Below, piece after piece: positions 41,324 through 50,000 of a stretch of 64,000 bases of DNA; positions within the stretch are counted from its first letter, which is position 1; each line of letters starts with the position of its first letter. The stretch covers positions 370,506-434,505 of the forward strand of contig JAKVBT010000005.1 of NCBI GenBank assembly GCA_022446905.1. Reading direction: 5' to 3'. Position numbers and translations under genes: made by a program. Below the pieces are notes generated by a model. It was not told the origin of the DNA, searched no databases, and was given only the letters and a program-made list of their open reading frames with translations. Origin of the DNA: Phycisphaerales bacterium. Lineage in GTDB: Bacteria > Planctomycetota > Phycisphaerae > Phycisphaerales > SM1A02.

Positions 41324-41463
41324 GGTGAGACTCCTGAGGGCTGAAAGGACATCAAGCGGGCCTAGGGACCATCCCGCGGCCGGGGGGGAATCGGTCATAG
41401 TAGCAGATCAAAAAGGAAGTTCCAACTCCCCGGATTTGATGCTATGTTTGAGGTGCCGCGAAC

Positions 41464-41557
41464 GGGCGGGACGGCCTCAGCCATCCCGGTCGGACACCGT
41501 TGGACTCGCCGAAAGCCCACCAAGGCACTTTTGCGAGGCTCTCGGGCCGTCCCGTCC
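41464..41557 (+). promoter_or_regulatory. structured 5' leader upstream of rnc
   Basis: 13-bp stem gggcgggacggcc (41464-41476)/ggccgtcccgtcc (41545-41557, one G-U) enclosing a 68-nt GC-rich insert. Confidence 0.55.
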
Positions 41558-41612
41558 TTGCGTGGTAGCGGACCCCTGGCGGGGCCGATGTCATGGAAGG
41601 AGCGTCCACCTC

Positions 41613-42338
41613 ATGGACGATATGACGCTCGATCGAGCGCAGGAACTGTTGGGATATGTGTTTGCCGATCGCTCGACTTTGCATCGAGCATTGACGCATG
41701 CGTCCATTGCCACTGCCCGTCATGACAGTAATGAGCGACTGGAGTTTCTTGGAGATGCAGTGCTTGGACTGGTGGTCTGCGAGTATCTCCATCGCGAGTT
41801 TCCAGAACTGCTCGAAGGTGAAATGACCAAGGTCAAATCGTCGGTCGTCAGCCGGCGTGTTTGTGCCGAGGAGGCCACACGGCTGGGACTGGACACATTG
41901 CTGGTGTTGGGTAAGGGCATGCAGTCTTCTCAGGAACTACCTTCATCCGTAGCCGCAGCTGTTTGGGAGTCCGTCATCGGGGCGCTCTTCCTCGACGGTG
42001 GCTATGAAGTAGCAACTACATTCATTCTTGATGCGCTCAAGGATCGAATTGCCAAGGCAGTTGAGAGTGGGCATCACCACAATTTCAAAAGCGTGCTACA
42101 GCAGATTGCTCAGCAGATGAAAGCACCGCCACCGACCTACACCGTGCTGGATGAGAAGGGCCCGGACCACGCCAAGTGCTTCGAGGTTGGAGTGACGGTC
42201 GATGGCCGTGTGTTTGACGCGCGTTGGGGCCCGAATAAGAAGCGAGCCGAGCAAGACGCAGCACTTGCGGCGCTGGAAGAACTTGGCATTGCTGCAGTCA
42301 ACGAACTGGGTGAAGTGACGGTGAACTTCGAGCAGTAG
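41613..42338 (+). CDS. rnc: ribonuclease III
   Basis: NERLEFLGDAVLGLVV signature, C-terminal dsRBD; SD ggaaggag before ATG 41613. Confidence 0.96.
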   Translation: MDDMTLDRAQELLGYVFADRSTLHRALTHASIATARHDSNERLEFLGDAVLGLVVCEYLHREFPELLEGEMTKVKSSVVSRRVCAEEATRLGLDTLLVLGKGMQSSQELPSSVAAAVWESVIGALFLDGGYEVATTFILDALKDRIAKAVESGHHHNFKSVLQQIAQQMKAPPPTYTVLDEKGPDHAKCFEVGVTVDGRVFDARWGPNKKRAEQDAALAALEELGIAAVNELGEVTVNFEQ

Positions 42339-42349
42339 TGGGAACTGCC

Positions 42350-43930
42350 TCAGGGGGCTGGGGCTGGAGCTACATAGACGCTGCCGGTGCCCTGGCCAGT
42401 ACTGCCTGCGGCGACCACGGTCTGGCCCTGGCCGTTCTGGAACGCCGCAGCGCCTCCGGGACCATCGGTAGTGATGCCCGCGAGCACAACTGGGGTGCCA
42501 TCCGCATTCATGAGGTTTAAGGCGCCGCCTCGAGTTGCAGCGGCCAATGCAGCCAGTGTTCGGCCACCAGAGACAATGGCGATTTCGGGCGAGCCATCTG
42601 TTGCGGCCCCGGCAACGACCCAGCCTTGCGCTGTGCGTGTCAGCATTTGGCCGTTGCCATCATGCATACCACGAAGACTGGCAGCGACTTGGCCAGTTGT
42701 ATCAGTGATGGCAAATAACCCTTGTCCATGGGCGCTGGTGGACATTGAGGCGGCCCGGTGCCCGCCAGGTGCAAGGACATCAATGGAAGGTCGCTGTCCG
42801 TCTGTGCCTCCAAGCAGTCGCACTTGGCCCGACTCGCCGCTGCCCAGTACCACCTGTCCAGCGCCACTGGAGGCGAGCAGTCTGATGCCTCCATGTTCGG
42901 TCATCATGACTGGAGCAGAAGCCCCACTGGCAAGGGTGACAGATTCGGTGCCAACCCCATGGAGTGCAATCTCAGCATCTTGACCTTCAGCATGCAGTCC
43001 ACTGACGGTCCCGGCACTGAGCTTCGTGCTCGCATCGCCGGCAATGACTTCGCAGCGCGCATGGCCATCGGTCAAATCACTGGTGAGCCAGGGTTGATCA
43101 TGGACAGAGGCAGCCAGGCGACCTTGGCCAAGGTGCAGTGCAGTATCTGCGCTCTGAAGCACCACGCCCTGCTCGTCGCTGGCCAGGCTGATGTGCTCTG
43201 TTAATCGGAGTTGTCCGGCGTGTCCATCAAGTTGGGCATTGGCAACGATGGCCTGCGTGGCAGACAGGTTGGCCCAGTGGGTGCCGTCTACCACACTGAG
43301 GCCAACGCTCTCAGGTGTCTCGGTGCTGGTTTGCACAGCGAGATTGCCATGTGACCAGGTCGTGCTGCCAGCGGCCATCGTGGTTGTGCGGGGATGTTCC
43401 GAATCGGCCAAGGTGATGATTTGCTCGTTGGCAGCAATGCGACAAGCCACGGCATTCTGGCTGGTGCCAATGGCAAGGTGCCCGCCATCGGCATCTGCGC
43501 CGAGCGTAGCGCCACGCTGCCCTTCGGCGGTCCATGCGGCTACGGTGCCACCGGATTCTGTAGCCCAGGCGCCGGCAACATTCACGCCGTTTGTATTCCA
43601 AAGCGCAAGGTCACCGCCTTGCTGATTGGCGGCCAGTCGAAGCAGGTTCGCCCCTTGGGCTGACCAGAAATCAAGTCGGCCACCATGGGTTCCTGCTGCT
43701 GCAGCCATCACGATGCGGCCATCACCATCGATGATCTCCAGCCGCTGGGCTCGAACCACATCCAAGCGAGTGATGTCTGCGGCAGCAAGCAGCAGCAGCC
43801 CGGGGGTCAGCGCTGCCAGCGCCAAGGTGCCAACTTTCCATCGGCGATGCTGGCGGTTCGCACAGGCCAATTCCCCCTCTAGGCGGCTCAGGCGTGTGTG
43901 TAGGTCGGTGTGTGTCAGCTTGGTGGTCAT
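42350..43930 (-). CDS. 526-aa membrane-anchored repeat protein of unknown function
   Basis: N-terminal coiled coil + TM (VGTLALAALTPGLLLLAAADI) followed by Gly/Ala-rich degenerate repeats; SD aaggagg. Confidence 0.75.
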   Translation of the reverse strand: MTTKLTHTDLHTRLSRLEGELACANRQHRRWKVGTLALAALTPGLLLLAAADITRLDVVRAQRLEIIDGDGRIVMAAAAGTHGGRLDFWSAQGANLLRLAANQQGGDLALWNTNGVNVAGAWATESGGTVAAWTAEGQRGATLGADADGGHLAIGTSQNAVACRIAANEQIITLADSEHPRTTTMAAGSTTWSHGNLAVQTSTETPESVGLSVVDGTHWANLSATQAIVANAQLDGHAGQLRLTEHISLASDEQGVVLQSADTALHLGQGRLAASVHDQPWLTSDLTDGHARCEVIAGDASTKLSAGTVSGLHAEGQDAEIALHGVGTESVTLASGASAPVMMTEHGGIRLLASSGAGQVVLGSGESGQVRLLGGTDGQRPSIDVLAPGGHRAASMSTSAHGQGLFAITDTTGQVAASLRGMHDGNGQMLTRTAQGWVVAGAATDGSPEIAIVSGGRTLAALAAATRGGALNLMNADGTPVVLAGITTDGPGGAAAFQNGQGQTVVAAGSTGQGTGSVYVAPAPAP

Positions 43931-43969
43931 CGGGGAGCCTCCTTGAGGCAGCGGAATATTCAGTGTGCG

Positions 43970-44818
43970 TCAGGCCGGGGTGATCGGGGCATTGGCCACT
44001 CGTGGTGGGACTGTTGCCCAGGCCCTTGCATAGAGATCGGTCGGAAAGGCCAGATAGCCCGGATAATCCTTGTGGGCTTTCGTCACAGCATCGGCATCGA
44101 CTGTGACTAGGCCAATGGTGTCTTCGGTTTCGAGCACCACGCTGCCATCAGGGGCAACTGCAATGCTTGGCCCGCCAATGGGCACATCGCCTTCTGGGCC
44201 GGGACGGTTGACCGAGAGGATCCAGGATCCGCTCGTTAGAGCGTTGGCCTGCCAAATGGGACGCCACTTCACATAGGTCGCGGATTCGGTCGCCCGTGGG
44301 TTGAGGATGACTTGGCAGCCCTGGGCGCCCAAGATGTGACACCCGAAGGGGCGGTTGTTATCGCTGCAGATCTGAATGCCCATTGACAGTCCAAAGGCAT
44401 CAACAGGGCGGGGGATGGTGTCATCTGGGCCGTAATGATCGGCTTCCCAGAAGCCGGGCTCGTCGGGGATGTGAATCTTGCGATAGGCGTGCAGGTGCTG
44501 ACCATCGGGCCCAAAGAGCAGGGCGGTGTTGAATCGCCGTCCAGCTTGATCGTGCACAATCGCCCCGCCAAGAAGGCCAATGCCACACTCCGCGGCGATA
44601 TCAGACTGCAATTGATGCAGTGGACCTTCAGGTGCTTCGGCATCGGCATCAGATGCCTGGCGTGTCGCTGGGACCCATGGCAGCATGCCCAGTTCCGGCA
44701 GCACAGCCAATGCAGCGCCGCGGTCACGAGCCTCACGCAGATGGGCACGAAGGCGGTCAAGATCTTCCGCGTTTGGGAAGACATCACGGATTAAGGCGAT
44801 TGTCAGGGAGTTGCTCAT
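43970..44818 (-). CDS. carbon-nitrogen hydrolase (nitrilase superfamily)
   Basis: LAVLPELGML (Glu), YRKIHIPDEPGFWE (Lys), MGIQICSDNNRP (Cys) catalytic triad. Confidence 0.9.
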   Translation of the reverse strand: MSNSLTIALIRDVFPNAEDLDRLRAHLREARDRGAALAVLPELGMLPWVPATRQASDADAEAPEGPLHQLQSDIAAECGIGLLGGAIVHDQAGRRFNTALLFGPDGQHLHAYRKIHIPDEPGFWEADHYGPDDTIPRPVDAFGLSMGIQICSDNNRPFGCHILGAQGCQVILNPRATESATYVKWRPIWQANALTSGSWILSVNRPGPEGDVPIGGPSIAVAPDGSVVLETEDTIGLVTVDADAVTKAHKDYPGYLAFPTDLYARAWATVPPRVANAPITPA

Positions 44819-44985
44819 AGCAGCAGTGTACGAGGAAGACCCCGATGGTCGAGCACTGCTGATCGTTCCTGGCTGAATCTGCAATGCACCTGCGACTCAA
44901 GCATGACGTTCCCCGAGGGCTTCATGTAGAGGACTGGGTGGGGGTTGGTGATGCAGCAGCACTCGCAGTGACCTACATTGTGTTC

Positions 44986-45456
44986 ATGGCAGGCAGTTGT
45001 TTAGTGGTATCACGACGGATTGCCGCACCGCCACAGCGTGTGTGGGATGTTGTGTCCAATATTGCTGGGGCCGCCGACACGATCGAATCAGTAGCCTCAG
45101 TTGAGCTCTTAACTGGTCAGACCATCGGTGTTGGCACTCGGTGGAACGAGACGCGGGTGGTCTTTGGCCGGCAGCACACCGAGACGCTTGAGGTCACAGC
45201 CTTCGATCCGCCAACCTGCTACGTAGTGGAAGGGGATTCCTGCGGGGCGCATTTCACCTCGACCATTCGCTGCGCGCCAGAGGACGACGGGGCCACGATG
45301 CTCACGATGACCATGGCGAGCGAACCACGAACAATGATGGCGAAACTTCTGAATCCCTTAGCGAGACTGGCGACTCGATCCATGCGCAAGATGCTTGATC
45401 AGGACCTTGATGACATCGCTCGAGCCAGCAGTGGCGGAACTGATTCCACGGATTGA
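44986..45456 (+). CDS. SRPBCC (START-like) family protein
   Basis: LVVSRRIAAPPQRVWDVVSNIAGAADTIESVASVELLTG...VGTRWNETRVVFGR. Confidence 0.8.
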   Translation: MAGSCLVVSRRIAAPPQRVWDVVSNIAGAADTIESVASVELLTGQTIGVGTRWNETRVVFGRQHTETLEVTAFDPPTCYVVEGDSCGAHFTSTIRCAPEDDGATMLTMTMASEPRTMMAKLLNPLARLATRSMRKMLDQDLDDIARASSGGTDSTD

Positions 45457-46133
45457 CCATGCCTGCGGTGATCTTCGATCTTGATGGGACCTTGCTTGAT
45501 AGTTATGACGCGCACTTTGAAGCGTGGTCAGCTTTGGCTGCCGAACTCGGTGTTGCCCTTACGGAGTCGCAGTTTCAATCACAGTTCGGCCGCAAGAATG
45601 AGCCTATTCTCGAAGAACTGCACGAATGGGCTGGCAAGGATGTTCCAGGTGATGCTCAGCTGGCCGAGTTGGCTGACCGCAAGGAGGCGCACTATCGAGC
45701 GCTGATTGGCCAGGTGCTACCACTCATGCCTGGGGCGGCGCAACTCATTGAGCAATTGCAGGCACGTGGATGGGTAGTCGCGATTGGGTCATCAACTCCG
45801 CGCGTGAATCTTGAGTTTGCTCAGGCGGCTATGGCGCAACATGGCGTCAAATTTGATGCGGCCGCATGCGGCTGTGATGTCAAGCGGAGCAAGCCAAACC
45901 CAGACGTCTTCCTACTGGCCGCCGAGCGACTGCAGGTGCCGCCTCAGGAATGTGTTGTTGTGGAAGATGCGCCAGCGGGTATTGAGGCGGCGCATCGGGC
46001 GGGGATGGCCTCGGTCGGACTTGCTTCGAAGGGCCGCACGCGCAGCGAGTTGGCATCTGCCATGTGTGTCGTTGATGCGATGGCCGAATTGAATGTAGAT
46101 CTGCTCGATGGCTTGGCGAGGGCCCGAGCATGA
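45453..46133 (+). CDS. HAD-superfamily hydrolase (beta-phosphoglucomutase-like)
   Basis: VIFDLDGTLLDSYDAHFEAW, GSSTPRVN, VVVEDAPAGIEAAHRAGM. Confidence 0.92.
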   Translation: MTMPAVIFDLDGTLLDSYDAHFEAWSALAAELGVALTESQFQSQFGRKNEPILEELHEWAGKDVPGDAQLAELADRKEAHYRALIGQVLPLMPGAAQLIEQLQARGWVVAIGSSTPRVNLEFAQAAMAQHGVKFDAAACGCDVKRSKPNPDVFLLAAERLQVPPQECVVVEDAPAGIEAAHRAGMASVGLASKGRTRSELASAMCVVDAMAELNVDLLDGLARARA

Positions 46134-46546
46134 ATGATCTTGACCTTGCCACCACTTGGTTCCTTTCGGCTCGAGCGATGGCTTGTGGTGGCGATGAGCC
46201 ATCGGCTTCGGAGGAGGCTGCAGCGGGTTTGTTTGCGCGGGCGATTCTCGGGCTGGATGAGGATGCCTGTATTGAGGCCAAGTCCTCAGAGCACATGCAT
46301 GCGATGACTTTGATCGACTGCATGTCGCTGGCAGGGTCATTGCCGCGTGGGACAGCAGATCAGGTGATGACCGGGGTGATGATGATTGCCTATGCGGCTG
46401 CGAGCATGCAGCCCTTGCAGGTTCGCTGGGCTTCAATGCTGGCCTCGGCAATGGACATGACTGAAGAGCGATTTCAGCGGTGCTGTGTCAATGCCCGTGT
46501 AGTTGCCTCGATGCTTCCTCATGAAGAGGAGCTCGACGGTGCCTGA
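46130..46546 (+). CDS. uncharacterised helical protein, 138 aa
   Basis: Start overlaps upstream stop, end overlaps downstream GTG start; coherent operonic ORF. Confidence 0.65.
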   Translation: MNDLDLATTWFLSARAMACGGDEPSASEEAAAGLFARAILGLDEDACIEAKSSEHMHAMTLIDCMSLAGSLPRGTADQVMTGVMMIAYAAASMQPLQVRWASMLASAMDMTEERFQRCCVNARVVASMLPHEEELDGA

Positions 46547-47360
46547 GTCCAACTTTGACTTTTTGGAGAAGTACGACAATCGCGTTGCGCATTTGGCAGC
46601 ACAGGCCGAAGCCTATGTGCATTCCGATCCGGACTCTTCGTTGTTCAAGTTGCGCTTGATGGTTGAGGTCATGGCTCGGACCTTGGTTGAACTCAATGCC
46701 TCCCACTTGGTCGACGCAGATCTGAGCACGATGCTTCGTTCATTGCAATCAAGTGGGCTGCTTACACGGCGTGAGGCGGATGACATGCACAGCATTCGCC
46801 GCGATGGCAATGCGGCGGTGCATGGCCATGAGAGTTCGACCCCGACAGCGCTGCGGCGTTTGCGTGATGCCTGGCGTTTATCACGCTGGTATGCGCGCAC
46901 GGTCAAGCGGGGCGCCAAAGTCGATCCGCCTCCATTTTCGCCACCACCACCACCGCGGGAATCACGTGCCCAGCAGGAGGCGCGGCGCAAGGCGGAAGCA
47001 CTTGAAGAGGCAGCGGAGCAGCGGCGTTCCCGCACGCGCGCGGCCTTGCTCCTCTTTGGAGATCATGATGATGTCGGGGCCATGCGCTGGCGCTTACGGG
47101 GCGAACTGCGGGCCTTAGAAGGGGTGGCGGTCGCTGCCGGTGAACCAGTCGTGGATGCAGACTTTGTCGCGCTGGTAATGGCCATGGATCTGGAGCAGAT
47201 TCTGGAACACCCCTCCTGGGGTCATAGCAGTGGCGAGGCCAAGACCAAGGTTGAATCGCAGTTCCAAGCGTTCAAGGTGGCTCATGAGGCTGCTGAGCAG
47301 GAGTATCTTCAGACCCGATCTGAGATTGTCCGTGAAGCCCGTACGCAGGGTGATGGCTGA
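46539..47360 (+). CDS. DUF4145-domain protein (HsdR N-terminal-like), stand-alone
   Basis: GTG 46539: NFDFLEKYDNRVAHLAAQAEAYVHSDPDSSLFKLRLMVEVMARTLVEL...GLLTRREADDMHSIRRDGNAAVHG. Confidence 0.75.
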   Translation: MPESNFDFLEKYDNRVAHLAAQAEAYVHSDPDSSLFKLRLMVEVMARTLVELNASHLVDADLSTMLRSLQSSGLLTRREADDMHSIRRDGNAAVHGHESSTPTALRRLRDAWRLSRWYARTVKRGAKVDPPPFSPPPPPRESRAQQEARRKAEALEEAAEQRRSRTRAALLLFGDHDDVGAMRWRLRGELRALEGVAVAAGEPVVDADFVALVMAMDLEQILEHPSWGHSSGEAKTKVESQFQAFKVAHEAAEQEYLQTRSEIVREARTQGDG

Positions 47361-47577
47361 GTTCTTGGGGGTGTGCGAGACTCAGAACAAGTGCTTCAGG
47401 GGCCAATAAGGCCAATTTCTGCCACATGATCGATGTAACCCGACGCTGCGTATCGTTGGATGCTGGATGTGCACTTGCAAGAGGTCAGGATTGGAATCAC
47501 ACTGATGGCGATCAACTGCCTTGAGGCGTTGATATATCCGTCCAGAAGTCAATGATGAGATGTGAGGGCTCAAATAC

Positions 47578-49035
47578 ATGAGTGTGTCAGCGGCTTTATT
47601 GCTTGGCGTGTTGCTTGGGGGTGTCGAAGCAGGGTCGACGCAGTGGGTGGAGCTCGAGCGGGTGGAGCCAGCCTCTGACAGTCAGGGGGGTAACTTTGGA
47701 GCTTCACTGGATGCTGACGGGACGGCCTTAGCCATTGGTTCTCCGACCAATGGCAATGGAACTGCAACAGTCATTTTGTTGAGCCAGTCCGAGCAGGCTA
47801 TTGAGCAGACCTACGAACTATCGCCTTCAGACGGAGATCCAGGGGACCTCTTTGGTGCTGCTGTAGCGATTGGCGGCTTGCCAGAAGGTGGGGGGCTTGT
47901 GTTTGTTGGGGGATTTGCGTGGGATGTCCATGTGGAGGAAGGCTTGGACCTCCTAAATGTGGGGGCTGTCTATATGTATTCTGAGCCCGAGGGCGATGGC
48001 CCGTTGATCGAGACCATCATCACACTTGATGATCCAGAGGCTGGGCAGTGGTTTGGGTATTCGCTCAGTTTCGATGATCTGACGCTGGCAGTTGGGGCTC
48101 CTCGGACCGGAACAGCGGAGACAGTCAATGACAAAGGCGTGGCGTACGTCTACGAAATAGGCGTGACTGGCGAAGTTGGGACCCCAGTGATGATCGAGTC
48201 GCCAACTCCAGCGGAGTTCGGCGTGTTTGGTGAATCGATTGCCATTGATGGAGACCGTTTGGCGGTCGCTGAGTTGTACAGTTCAGCCGGTGCCACCTAC
48301 GGTGGGGCGGTCCATCTCTATGAGCGCACCGCGCCTGGGACTTGGGTGCATGTGCAGACGGTGGTATCAGATGACCCCGCGACTCAAAACTTCTTTGGAA
48401 ACAAGGTCGATCTCAGCGGCGACACGTTGGTGGTGGGCGAGTTTGGATATGACAGTAATCCTGATGATCCTGACAACCCTGTGGCCAACGATGGATTGGT
48501 CCATGTCTTTGATCTCATCGAGGGATCGTGGACCCATACGCAACGGATCGAATGTCCGTTTGCAGCCTCGGATTCATTGTGGGGCTCAGCCTTGGATCTC
48601 GAAGAGTCCTATCTGATTGTTGGAAGTCGGAACTGGACTGGGAATGCTTTCAAGACTGGTTTTGTGGCAGCGCTGAGTCGAGTTGATGGCCTTTTTCAAT
48701 TTGAGCGGCTGTTCACACGTCACGATGCAACAGATTTCAGTCAAACAGGGTGGGCTGTTGTCGCGATGCCAGAGATTGAGGTCATTGCGGTGGGGTGCAT
48801 AGAGCAAGATCAAGATGATGGCGGCAAGGTGCTGTTCTTCGGGCCAAGCTGTAATGGTGATGCTGTCGGGGATCGGAAGGTCGGCCTGGCCGACCTTCTG
48901 GAGTTGTTGTCCCGCTGGGCAGATGAAGGCATTTATGCAGCGGATATGAACCAAGACTATGTCATTGGTGTGATCGACCTGCTGTTGTTGTTTGAGGACT
49001 GGAACTGCGAGTGGGAAGACGAGTCCGGCCCCTGA
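47578..49035 (+). CDS. secreted FG-GAP-like repeat protein with dockerin-type-I-like C-terminus
   Basis: Signal peptide; repeated 'GD.FG..(V/L)..DG..L.VG' blades; C-terminal DAVGDRKVGLADLLELLSRW...ADMNQDYVIGVIDLLLLFEDW. Confidence 0.8.
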   Translation: MSVSAALLLGVLLGGVEAGSTQWVELERVEPASDSQGGNFGASLDADGTALAIGSPTNGNGTATVILLSQSEQAIEQTYELSPSDGDPGDLFGAAVAIGGLPEGGGLVFVGGFAWDVHVEEGLDLLNVGAVYMYSEPEGDGPLIETIITLDDPEAGQWFGYSLSFDDLTLAVGAPRTGTAETVNDKGVAYVYEIGVTGEVGTPVMIESPTPAEFGVFGESIAIDGDRLAVAELYSSAGATYGGAVHLYERTAPGTWVHVQTVVSDDPATQNFFGNKVDLSGDTLVVGEFGYDSNPDDPDNPVANDGLVHVFDLIEGSWTHTQRIECPFAASDSLWGSALDLEESYLIVGSRNWTGNAFKTGFVAALSRVDGLFQFERLFTRHDATDFSQTGWAVVAMPEIEVIAVGCIEQDQDDGGKVLFFGPSCNGDAVGDRKVGLADLLELLSRWADEGIYAADMNQDYVIGVIDLLLLFEDWNCEWEDESGP

Positions 49036-49043
49036 TCAATCAA

Positions 49044-49117
49044 CACACGCGGCAGGACTCGAACCTGCAACCCTCGGCTTCGAAGGCCGATGCTCTATCC
49101 AATTGAGCTACGCGTGC
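49044..49117 (-). tRNA. tRNA-Arg (anticodon TCG)
   Basis: Minus strand: GCACGCG TA GCTC..GAGC A TCGGC CTTCGAA GCCGA GGGTT GCAGG TTCGAGT CCTGC CGCGTGT; cloverleaf complete; CCA not encoded. Confidence 0.93.
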
Positions 49118-49220
49118 GAGGAATCAGCAGTGTATCGCACCTGTGCTGATGCCCGCTCGTCTCTGTGGCCAGTGCGGTACCCTTCCTCGCATTCCAGCAT
49201 CAGTGATGAGGAGATGTGCT

Positions 49221-50000
49221 ATGGGATGCCTTGAGGGCAAAACGGGACTCGTGACGGGAGTGGCGAACGATCGGTCGTATGCGTGGTTCATTGCCCAGTC
49301 CATCATTCGCGAGGGTGGGACGTGCTTGTTCACGCATTTGCCCGGGGAGAAAATGGAACGCCGAGTGCGCAAGGCGGTCGATGCGCTTGGGGTCGAGGAG
49401 CCGTGGCTTCGGCCAATGGATGCATCTTGTGACGATTCCCTCGACGCCGCCTTTGATGAGATTGCCTCCGGCCCTGGAAAGATCGACTTTCTCGTGCACT
49501 CCATTGCCTTTGCAGACCGTGACTGGCTGCGGGAAGGCAAGTTCACGGCAACACCGCGGGAAGTCTTCACCCAAGCCATGGATATTTCGGCTTGGACCTA
49601 TGCCGCGATGGCCAATCGCGCCGCGCCACTGATGACTGATGGTGGCGGCATGGTGTCGATGTCCTACTACGGTGCTGAGAAGGCAGTGCCGGGGTACAAC
49701 GTCATGGGGGTCGCTAAGGCGGCGCTGGAAGCCACGACCCGCTATCTCGCGATGGAACTTGGGCAGCAGAACATCCGCGTCAACAGCATTTCAGGTGGTC
49801 CGATTCGAACCATGTCATCGATGGCGGTTGGTGGTTTTTCGCAGATTCTTGATTGGGTCGAACAGAAGGCGCCGCTTCGTCGCAATGTGACCGGGGAGGA
49901 TGTTGGCGACTCCGCAGCGTGGCTGCTTTCCCCGCATGCCTCGGGCGTAACTGGGCAGACGATCTACGTCGATTGTGGCTACTCGTCGATGGGCCTCTAG
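49221..50000 (+). CDS. fabI: enoyl-[acyl-carrier-protein] reductase (NADH)
   Basis: GVANDRSYAWFIAQSIIREGG, YYGAEKAVPGYNVMGVAKAALEATTRYLA (YxxMxxxK-type), NSISGGPIRTMSSMAVG. Confidence 0.95.
   Translation: MGCLEGKTGLVTGVANDRSYAWFIAQSIIREGGTCLFTHLPGEKMERRVRKAVDALGVEEPWLRPMDASCDDSLDAAFDEIASGPGKIDFLVHSIAFADRDWLREGKFTATPREVFTQAMDISAWTYAAMANRAAPLMTDGGGMVSMSYYGAEKAVPGYNVMGVAKAALEATTRYLAMELGQQNIRVNSISGGPIRTMSSMAVGGFSQILDWVEQKAPLRRNVTGEDVGDSAAWLLSPHASGVTGQTIYVDCGYSSMGL

Noticed and set aside
41464-41612. rnc leader as a possible SRP (4.5S) RNA or known riboswitch
   Set aside because: No conserved GGAAGG/AGCAGCC SRP loop or recognisable riboswitch core; kept as an rnc leader candidate only.
47361-47577. 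216-bp gap as a possible small RNA gene
   Set aside because: No convincing stem-loop or conserved RNA motif by eye; more likely promoter and leader of the FG-GAP-like gene.
48877-48897. Near-perfect palindrome aaggtcggcctggccgacctt
   Set aside because: Lies inside the conserved dockerin-like coding region (KVGLADL); probably incidental to codon choice, no second copy seen.
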